A stretch of 21,583 bases of DNA from Parachlorella kessleri (Eukaryota; Chlorophyta; Trebouxiophyceae; Chlorellales; Chlorellaceae). This document shows, in pieces, positions 10,606-19,107 of the stretch. The stretch covers positions 1-21,583 of the forward strand of contig BBXU01002109.1 in assembly GCA_001598975.1 (NCBI GenBank), written 5' to 3'. Positions within the stretch are counted from its first letter, which is position 1. The number at the start of each line of letters is the position of its first letter. Made by a program: the position numbers and the translations under genes. The notes under the pieces are model-generated. The model was not told the origin of the DNA and did not search any database. It was given only the letters and a program-made list of their open reading frames with translations.

Positions 10606-13600
10606 ATGCAACCCAGCACCGAGCAGGCAGAGCCGGAGGTCGAGGCCAGCGACCCAGAGCTCTCGATACACCCTAGCAGGCACTATAGCAAGAAGAAGGG
10701 GACGACGGGCACATCCAACGGCGTTGAGGACGGAGAGTTCGGGCAAGATGAGCGTGGCAAGCCCAGGGCCGATGCGGGCCAGTCTATACACGGAGACATG
10801 GTGAGGGCGGCTGGGCGTTGCTGCCCGTCGCACCCCGGCGCATTCCACCCAGGCCGGGGGCTGGCGATGACTCATACAACGGTGCTACCTTTGGTTGCAG
10901 GCGGCCAGAAGAAGAGCAATTACAGAGCTCCTCTTCTTTGCCAGTGTGGGAGATACTAGGCGGTGCCAGCGAATAGTGCGGCTCTGGAACTTGCAGGTGA
11001 CAAGGGGGCGCCTGGCTGGTGCCGTGCCTGGCTGGAAGAGAGTGGTGCTTACCATGCATGGGTAACTTTGCGTAGCTGTCAGGGTTTGCAACAGGTGTGC
11101 CCCTTGTGTATGTATATGTGTGCGAACCTGTGGGGCTGTGCGCCAGCTATTGGAATGGGATCCAACGTGACAGCAAGGCTTCAGACAGCGTGTGACCGGG
11201 TGCCAGCTGCGTCAGTCAACAAAGCTGAAAGTAGGGAACATGCGAACAAGCACGAAGGTGCTCACAAGGGGAGGTCAGCTGATTAACTGTTCGAGGTGGG
11301 CACAAAACGGGGCCAGAGGCGGCTGATCTACTCCGTGGTGGTGCTGACTGGCTGCAGATTTCTGACCCGGCATGCTGTGACTATGACAAGAGGACGCCAC
11401 TGTGAGTGTGTGCTTATGAGGGGCCGGCCGGTATATAAATCTGCAGCCGTGGCTCTGTGGTCGACAGGGTCTCAGCGGCAGTGCAGCTGTTTTGGAACCA
11501 GCATTGCTCACAGGGTTGGTGCCCGCTGAGCGCCCTGCAAGAGCTTTTCCCGCCCGCACCAGTGCACCTGTCTCTGCCGTATGTTGATGCGGGTAACTCA
11601 CCTGCTGTTGTGAACGGCAGTTGCTTTTATGAAGGACACTCTCACACAACTCTTAAGCCTCGATGGATGCGCCGGCAATTCGTGGGGTTGGCAGTGTGCT
11701 GGGTGCCAGGAGGGGAGCAGCTCCACTCACCCCAGCAGCAGCAGGGGCAGCTGACAGAGGTCATATATCACCCAGTAGCACTCATGCCCACCATGTGGCT
11801 TCCCATGCAGGCACCTGGCAGCCAGCGAGGGCGCATACCAAGTGACCGAGTGGCTCATAACCCAGGGCTGCAATGTCAATGCGCTGGACCGCTTCAATCG
11901 CACCCCACTAGAGGTAGGCAGGCATCAGCACAGTATGGCATCAGCATGGGAGCGGGGCCTGGCAGTAGTCAGCAGGCCATGCGGCGAAGCCAAGCGACTG
12001 TGTGTGTTAAGAGGGACGGCCGTTGGAGGTCGTCATTGAGGGTGACTAGTGCTGGGAGTCCTGTGTGCTAGAATGGGGGAGAGGGAGAGAGAGGTTATGT
12101 GTGTGTGTGATTGTGAGTGCGAGAGATTGTGTGACGCCGTGGAGAGGGGATGGAGTTGAGCATCCTGTCGCCGCCGCTCCAGTGTGGGCAGTTGCATGGC
12201 AGCACAGGGCTAGGCATGCAGTCCCAAGGCAGCGACCCCAGCAGCGGCGCTTCTAGTGACGTGGCATGCCTTGCGTGTGCAGGACGCTGTGCGCGGCGAG
12301 TTCCGCGAGGTGGCCAAGCTGCTGATCGACCATGGCGGCAAGGTGTCGGAGGACCGCATGGTGGGTGGCGGGGGAACCCGCATGGTGGCTGGGGAGCCGC
12401 ATGGCAGCTGGGGTTCTGCATGGCGGCTGGGGTATCCGCTGGGTGGCTGGGTTGTTTGTAGGGGCTTAAGGTTGGGCTGCATGCCAGGGTCACGCGTGTT
12501 GGGAGGGAGAAGGCTGTGGCAGAGTGAGGCGCAGGGTTTTTTAGCACCGCAAGGTGAGTGTTTGAGCATAGGTCAAGGGAGAGGGGAGAAGCTTGGAACA
12601 TTGTGCGTAGCGCACAGAGTGCTCACGCTCCTAGCCCCTTGGCATGCCGCCACCACCACACTCCACTCGTGTGGAGTTGGCAGCTCGTGCCTGGCTAGCA
12701 CACCAGGTCCTTGCCTCAGATCACCGCACCTGGCGTGTGCAGCTGGTGAACCTCCCTCCAGGCTCCCGCCTGGTTCGCGCTGTGCTGACACAGCAGGCAC
12801 AGCAGGCATGCATCTCGTTTATGTAATAAGCCCATTTCTTGGCTCTTGTGCAGCTGGTGGACCTCCAGGCCTCTCGCCTGGCCGGCGCGTTTGGCTACGT
12901 GCCCGTCACGCAGCTGCTCGACTTTGACCCGGACTGGGAGATCGATCCGGCCTCGCTGCACATTGGAGAGAAGCTGGGGGAGGGCGAGTTTGGGGTGGTG
13001 CACAAGGCCAAGTGGTGAGTCGCCTACTACTAAAGAAAGGGGGGGGGAAGGGCGGGGAGGCAAGAGCCCAGGTGCCGCGGTGTTGGCCGTATGTGTGGAG
13101 TTAAAGGGCAAGTCTGCGCGGGCGGGGCGGCGCAATGCGTTTGGTGATAGCGGGGCCCGCTTGTGCCCGCCCTCCACCTGTGTTCACAAGAGCCTCCATG
13201 ATTGTTTGAGGGCAGCACACTGAGAAGCAGTGGTTCGGCCCAACTTTCTGGGTGGGTGCCTGGCTCGTTTCTGAGCACACAGGAGCTACATCAGGCTTGC
13301 GTTTGCTTGGTTGTGGTAAGGCAGCAGCCTCATGAGTGTGGTGTGAGCAGCAGGTCCAGTAGAGGGACACCTGCCCCAGCCCGAGTGCTTTAAACCGCTA
13401 TGGCTGCTGGTCGGTGCGTGTGGCAGGTACGGCACGGTGGTGGCCGCCAAGATCCTAAAGGGGTCTAGCGACATTGCGCTGGGGGATTTCCGCGGCGAGA
13501 TCGAGATCCTGCGGCGGGTGCACCACCCCAACGCGGTGCAGGTGCGTGTGTGTGCCCAGGGCGTGCCTGCTGCCAGGGGCTGGGCTGCCGAGCCAGAAGT

Positions 13601-16600
13601 GCTCGCCCTGTGAGGGCTGCGTTGTGTCCTGCTGCTGCTAGGTCCATGAGCAAAGAGGTGGCGACATCATGGGCGCACAGAGCCAGGGTTGGGGAGGATG
13701 GTGGCTGCCCCGGCTCCACCTGTCAAAATGGCAGGTCCATGAGTTCATTACTTCCACACGGAAGCCTGTTGGCCAGGCATGTGCTCACCCTTCAATTGCG
13801 CTGCAGCCACGATGGCAGCAATAGGCTCAACTGTGAGGACGATCTCACTGGCATACTGCCCAGTTTCGGTGCATTACAAGCAGGCCAGACCAGGCCTGAG
13901 ACCCTCCGATCCGCCCTGCTGTGCGTGCAGTTCCTGGGTGCCTGCACCAAGAAGGAGCCGTACATCCTCGTGACGGAGTTGATGAGCGGCGGCTCCCTTG
14001 CCGATGCTTTCCGGCGGCCTCAGGTGGGCTCGAATGCCTGCTTCCTGTGGCTGGAGTATCCCTGCATTGGAATATTTTTTACACGCCGGCAAAGAAACGG
14101 AATGCCAACTGGCACTGCCGAGGGTATGGCCCTGAAATGGTTCTTCTTCCACTGGGCAGCTCGGGGCTGTTGACGGTGGTCGGGTGGCAGGCTGGCAGCT
14201 TTGAGGAGGAAAGCCCGGGCTAGGAGCAGCTATTTATCTGCCATGGGGGCCCTTGATGGTGGGAGGTACAGGCGATGTGATGGCAGCCCGGGGATGGGTT
14301 TGCTTTGCAGGTCTTCCCCATGCGGCGGGCGGTAGAGATAGCGCTAGATGCTGCACGAGGGCTGGCATACCTGCATAACAGGTGCGGTCGGCAGAGAGCC
14401 GCAAGTGCCATCATCAGAGCAGCTCTTGTTTTGGGCCGCTGTTCATGTTGTGCTAACACGAGGAGGGGCCTGTGTGGAGCTGTGAGAGGCAGCCTGCTTG
14501 GAACTCATGGCCAGCATGAAAGCCTTGATCAGTTGCCCAGCAGCAGCAGCAGGGTGCGCTGCTAAATGTCACCACCAGTTTGGTTGCCTTGGGTGGGGCA
14601 GAGAGGGAGGAGAAGAGGAGCGCATCGATGCAGGACACACATTAGTTGGAGCGGGGATCAGCCCCAAGCTGCTGCGCATGGGCGTGCTGTGCTGACCACG
14701 CTGCGCTGTGCTGTGCAGGAAGCCCAACCCCATCATCCACCGGGACCTGAAGCCCGGCAACCTTATGCTCGCCGGGAACCCCTACCAGGTGAGCAACTGC
14801 GACCGAATCTCCAGGGGGTGTTGCTATAGGACGTTCGCGTCAACCTGGAAGCAGGACGGTTACTGTGCTGACACGCCCAGTCGAGCCAATGCCGGGCCTC
14901 AACGAGGTGACCACTCCCTGAAGCTGCGGCGGCTCGTAGCTACCCAATCACAGCCTGGTAGGTGGCTAGCAACCGTCGGGGCCGACTCTTACTGGCTCTT
15001 GCTTCCTTGGGGAGGCCCTGCAGGACCAGGCTGTGGTGGTGTTTGACATGAGGAGGGGTGACTAGCAACTGTTGGGGCTGACTCTTACTGGGCCGTACTT
15101 TCTTGGGGCCATGCAGGACCAGGCTGCTGTGGTGTTTGACACGGGGGTGGTCAAGCTGGCCGACTTTGGTCTGTCGAAGACGCTGCCCATCAACAAGCAT
15201 GCGGAGATCGGCTACCTAGACTCCAAGTTTCGGCTGACAGGGGAGACAGGTGAGGGCGGTGTGGGGTCATGTGTGGTGGATGAGTCATGGGGCACAAGGA
15301 AGCATGCGTAGACCGGCTACCTACCAGTCTGGGGAGTAACTGGCAAGGCGGGTGTGTCATGCCACGGGGAACAGTGCCAGGGGCATGCCATGGGGTAGGA
15401 AGGGATCAGATGCCAGCATTGAAATGCCTGGCTGGGTGCTCCAAGCCTTGGCTGGACGTGCTACCCTGGCATCAGTGGCAAACCTGGGGCGAGTGATGGC
15501 ATGCACGAATCGCTCGCCAAGTCCCAGCCAGCTTGAGCCCACAGAAACCTTGGGGCCCTTGGGCTGAGGTGGCACAGCATGGCCTAGCCAGGCACAGCGT
15601 GGTTTCCGGGGCCCTCCCACAAGCCACATGGCTGCAGCGCCTGGGGACGCTGGTGCAACGCTGCCTGCTGGTGATACGGCAGATGCCATGCAGTGCCCCC
15701 TCTCTCCGCGTGTCATGAAGAGGGCGCAGTATTGTCTTTTTCTAACAAGCGGGTCGGTGGCGTTGTTGATGCCCGCAGGCTCGTACCGCTACATGGCGCC
15801 CGAGGTGTTCCGCCACGAGCCCTACAACTCCCGGGTGGACGTCTACTCGTATTCCATGATTGTCTACCAGCTCTTTGAGGTGGGTGCCTGGGTACGTGGG
15901 TGAGTGCCTGGGTACGTGGGTGAGTGCCTGGGTACGTGGGTGAGTGCCTGGGTATGTGGGTCCGCCGTGAGTGCCTGGGTATGTGGGTGAGTGCCTGGGT
16001 ATGCGGGTGAGTGCCTGGGTATGTGGGTCCGCCGTGAGTGCCTGGGTATGTGGGTCCGCCCTCCCTGCCCTGACCGTTGCTTCCTGATATCGCATAGTTG
16101 CTACATGTCCCATACACCCAGCACGGCAGCGGCTCCATTGTAGCCTGCACCGTGCGGGATAGCAATACCTTTGACACCGTCAGCTGACTGGCCCAGGATG
16201 TTGCAGCCTGGTTTGTGGCCTTCTGCTAGGTTCCCTGCAAGGCAGAACAGACTTTGGACCGGTGCTGACTTGCTCTTGTATATGCCTGCCTGCCCCTGCA
16301 CTCTGCAGTTCCAGCCGCCCTTTGCGGGGATAGACCCTGTGGAAGCGGCGCGGCAGGCGGCGCTGTACGAGCGGCGCCCCGACTTTGTGGCACTCCAGCA
16401 GCCTCACCCGCAGAAGAAGGTGTGCCTGCGGGGCAAGGGGCGCATTGTGTGTGGAGGGGGGATGGGGGGCTGGTGTGGTTGTCCAGTCATGTAGCCCCAG
16501 CGCTGCAACCCCCAAGGAGGCTTGCTGTATTTGCCTTTGTTTTGCATTTGTATATGTACACAATATATAGACGATGATAATCTTGTATAATTGCAACTGG

Positions 16601-16918
16601 TGAGTGGTTCGCCACCTGATTGTTCTTAGCATCTAGAGCGAGGCGCGGATTGGAGTTTTGGGAGTTGCCGCCCAGACAGGCCACGGGGCTTGTATGCCAG
16701 CGTGGTCATCAGCTCATTTCCTGTCTCCTTACCAAGCCAGGGGAATCCATTGGAATCTGCAGGAGATCCGGGAGATGATCGCGCGGTGCTGGTCGCCTGA
16801 CCCCGAGGACCGGCCGTCCTTCCCCGAGTTATGTGACAAGCTGGAGGCCGTGCTCGCCAAGCTGCCGCGGCCGGCCATGACGCAGAATGGCGGCAGCGGC
16901 TGCTGCGTCATCAGCTGA
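10606..16918 (+). CDS. Ankyrin-repeat Raf/ILK-like protein kinase with C-terminal CaaX box
   Basis: Complete, 14 exons, 508 aa: 10606-10800, 10901-10996, 11358-11401, 11811-11913, 12283-12360, 12854-13014, 13427-13541, 13931-14023, 14311-14381, 14719-14788, 15117-15249, 15779-15879, 16309-16419, 16763-16918; every join keeps phase. Residues 1-65 are polar and disordered. Ankyrin repeats span about 75-170 (DYDKRTPLHLAASEGA; the Asn-containing TQGCNVNALDRFNRTPLE). The kinase domain is about 210-490: glycine loop GEGEFG (214-219), AAK with K234, alpha-C Glu near E250, HRDLKPGN (326-333), DFG (358-360), SYRYMAPE to E395, and CW...RPSF. All catalytic residues are present, unlike animal ILK, so an active Ser/Thr (Raf-like group C/VIK type) kinase is expected. 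Substrates are unknown. The chain ends GGSGCCVIS, a likely prenylation site. Several introns carry tandem duplications at their splice sites. Confidence 0.95.
12065..12140 (+). repeat. GA/GT simple-sequence stretch in kinase intron 4
   Basis: A purine-rich GAGAGAGAGG segment followed by TGTGTGTGTG and further GA/GT-rich sequence lies inside intron 4 of the kinase. It is ordinary microsatellite-like sequence with no coding role. Confidence 0.7.
12354..12455 (+). repeat. Minisatellite starting at the exon 5 donor of the kinase
   Basis: CCGCATG followed by GTGG-type sequence begins at 12354, 12378 and 12397. Diverged copies begin at 12416 (CTGCATGG) and 12436 (CCGCTGGG). The period is 19-24 bp. 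The first copy contains the real exon end and donor (CCGCATG|GTGGGT at 12360/12361), so the repeat is an expansion of the splice site itself. Confidence 0.75.
12737..12826 (+). repeat. Decayed duplicate of the kinase exon 6 start
   Basis: GTGTGCAG followed by CTGGTGAACCTCC at 12743 mirrors the true acceptor and exon start at 12853/12854 (TTGTGCAG|CTGGTGGACCTCC), 111 bp further on. Translated, it begins LVNLPPGSRLV against the real LVDLQASRLA, then runs to an in-frame TAA at 12824-12826. Similarity fades after about 45 bases, so this is an old partial copy or pseudo-exon. Confidence 0.7.
14962..15147 (+). repeat. Tandem duplication spanning the exon 11 acceptor
   Basis: A 93-96 bp segment occurs twice, at about 14962-15054 and 15058-15147. 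Both copies have CTAGCAAC, a GACTCTTACTGG block, a pyrimidine-rich stretch, GCAG and GACCAGGCTG. The second copy has the true acceptor (15116|15117) and continues into the DFG exon. The first has an intact-looking CAG at 15023 but meets an in-frame TAG at 15063 and lacks the rest of the exon. Confidence 0.88.
15880..16068 (+). repeat. 20-bp minisatellite starting at the exon 12 donor
   Basis: Eight copies of a 20-bp unit (GTGAGTGCCTGGGTACGTGG type) fill the start of kinase intron 12; three are separated by an extra TCCGCCG-like insert. The first copy begins with the real donor, GAG|GTGGGT at 15879/15880. Most later copies contain GTGAGT, a perfect donor word. Reading through would meet TGA at 15901. 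Confidence 0.92.
16905..16915 (+). other. CaaX prenylation motif (CVIS) with adjacent Cys
   Basis: The last five codons of the kinase encode C-C-V-I-S before TGA. Cys-aliphatic-aliphatic-Ser is a textbook farnesyltransferase CaaX box (X = Ser), and the neighbouring Cys504 could be palmitoylated, as in Ras-type proteins. A flexible Gly/Ser stretch precedes it. Function is inferred from the motif only. Confidence 0.7.
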
Positions 16919-19107
16919 GCTGAGGTAGCTGCTGCGCCGCGGCCACTGCTGCTTCCTTGCCGACCCTGGTGGGGCCAGCGATGGCGGGAAGGAAGGCTGG
17001 TGCTGCTGCTGCTGCTGCTTGGCTAGCACCTGGCACAGCGGGCTAGCGAGGGTGCTGGGTGACTGCCCATGCCTGCTGTGGTCGTGGCTGAGGTGGCATG
17101 GCCCCAGCCGCCCGGCACGAAGGCTCACCCCAATAGCGCGGAGTCGGCAGCCAGCCTGTCAGTTGGTGCAAATGGAATGCTTGACGGAGGCTACCAGCAG
17201 CAGCTACCGCTGCTGCCCAAGCACAGTCTTGCTGCTGGGTCGGAAGATTCTTTGCCTGTGGCGCTTGCGGCCTCGCTATCTTCTTGGCCTAACTTAACGT
17301 GACGGGGGGGTACTGACGGAGAGGGAAGGGGGGCGGACCGGGTAGTTCATCTGCTTTGTGTATGACCAAACTGCGACGACTCTGGCTGACTGCGACACGT
17401 CCTTTTTGTTTTGTTGGACGGTGGGCATGGGGCTGCTGAACAAGGGCGTGGGAGGCGTTGAACCTCCCTCTGAATCCCTGCTTTGACCCCTTTAAGGCTG
17501 CCTGCTGTTTTGTTGCAAGCGCAGCTCTGGGAGGGGGCTATGTTCCCTGTTTGTGTATGACTTTAGCTCCCATCCTCTGGCCGTACCTGCCTGCTCTCCT
17601 TCGATTTGGGTTTAAATCTGCTGTGGAATCTGATGCTGTGAAGATCAAGATACTCTCTGCTGGGATACCTACGCCTTGCCCAGCACCTGGGTGGGTAAAC
17701 CTCTTGGCAAGCCTGTTCAAAGGCCTAAGGGCACTGCTTGCCACTCACCCGCTGCCATGCTAGATAGGCGCATCGCTGCACCGGTTGTACCCAGTTTGGG
17801 CCTTTTGGCTACCAAACTGCGCTTATGACCATGGCTAGCAGCAACACTGTTGAGCTTGAGCGGCTTTGGCGCCCTGCCAGCCTGGCGTGTGCTTGTCCAA
17901 GGGTTGTGGTACGGGCGCCCTACTCTCTGCCCAGATGCTCGAGCCGGCATCGGACATTACGCGAACTGAAGTGGGTGGTGGTGTGGTGAGTGGGGGCACT
18001 GTTGGTAGCTGGATACTGCTACTGTGTGCTTGCGGGCTTGCTTGGGGCTGGACCGGCAGCAAGCCGTAAAGTGTCAGCCTTGTGGGGATGTATCACTTTT
18101 GGCAGTGGCACCAAATGGCACACGGTTCTCTGAACACTGGACGCGCAGAGGCTGTCAGGACGCAGGCTGACAGCACCATTGCTTGCACGTCATTGGTGAT
18201 CACTCGGTGACCTGACACCTAGCCTATGATTTAGGGATGAAGTCCTTCTATTGTTGGAGTACAGCTTATACTCCCGGCACACTCAATTTGCAGCAGGTAG
18301 GTGCAAATGGCTCATGTAACAGTCACGGCATGACAGCCCAGCAGTGCTCATGTGGTGGCCCTTGGCATAGCGTGTGGAAACCTAGTACCCATGCCTGCTG
18401 TTCACCTCTTCATACCACACTACACAGCAGTCAATAAACTCCAAGTCGCTGTGCTGCAATTCAGTACTGCGCAGTTCCCAAGAAGTCATACAATGCCACC
18501 ATATGTCACGGTCATGTAATTCGGTAATTCGCCAATGCTTCCTAGCAGTAGAACTGGCAACAGATACCTACTGGCTCAGAACTCAGGCAAGACACAGAGC
18601 ATAACTGCATACACCCCTGTCAGCCCAGTATACCCGTACCTCCTCTCTGGTCGCAATACCTGCCCCCCTCAATAGATACATAGCTGGCACCTCCACCAAC
18701 AAATGCAACTCCATGGCGTGCGAGAAATAGTTGTACAAGGAGACCGACAGGCAAATTCATATAGTTTGCTAGGTCACTGCTCCAGATCCACTGATTGCCT
18801 GCCACGGCCCACAAATGTGCAAAAGATGTTTCAGGCAAGACCCAGAGCGACACTGCATCCAGCCACTGTCAGTTTGGGCTTGCTATTCCCTCTGTCACAC
18901 CGGCTGCGCCGTCAACGAAATGGTTGGGGCATCAGACTCCGGCTGGCCCAGTACTGTCTGCCCCTCCACCCACTTGGCACCAGGCACCACGGTTACCAAC
19001 CCTGCCTCCTCAGAATACCTCTGACAGCATCAGCCGGTGGTGAGGCTAACGCTGAGAGTGCTGGGCCCCCTGCGCCACCACCAGCACTGCCTAAAGTGTA
19101 TGTCGCA
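16919..19107. other. Convergent intergenic stretch / 3' UTRs without a recognisable gene
   Basis: About 2.2 kb lies between the stop of the kinase (+) and the stop of the ABC transporter (-). It contains a short (TGC)6 run at about 17001-17019 and two plus-strand TGTAA words near 18315 and 18515. I find no conserved coding segment on either strand; open frames are short and low complexity. The left part is probably kinase 3' UTR and the right part transporter 3' UTR. Confidence 0.55.
18315..18319 (+). terminator. Candidate polyadenylation signal for the kinase gene
   Basis: This is the first TGTAA I find after the kinase stop codon, implying a 3' UTR near 1.4 kb. A second lies at 18515-18519. 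Cleavage cannot be placed from sequence alone. Confidence 0.35.

Noticed and set aside
13550..14173. Plus-strand open frame through kinase introns 7-8
   Set aside because: It merely reads through exon 8 with flanking introns; only 13931-14023 carries conserved kinase sequence.
15880..16068. CRISPR-like array
   Set aside because: Units are directly adjacent with no unique spacers, in an intron of a eukaryotic gene; it is a minisatellite.
12854..16918. Pseudokinase like animal ILK
   Set aside because: Glycine loop, Lys, HRD, DFG and APE motifs are all intact after splicing.
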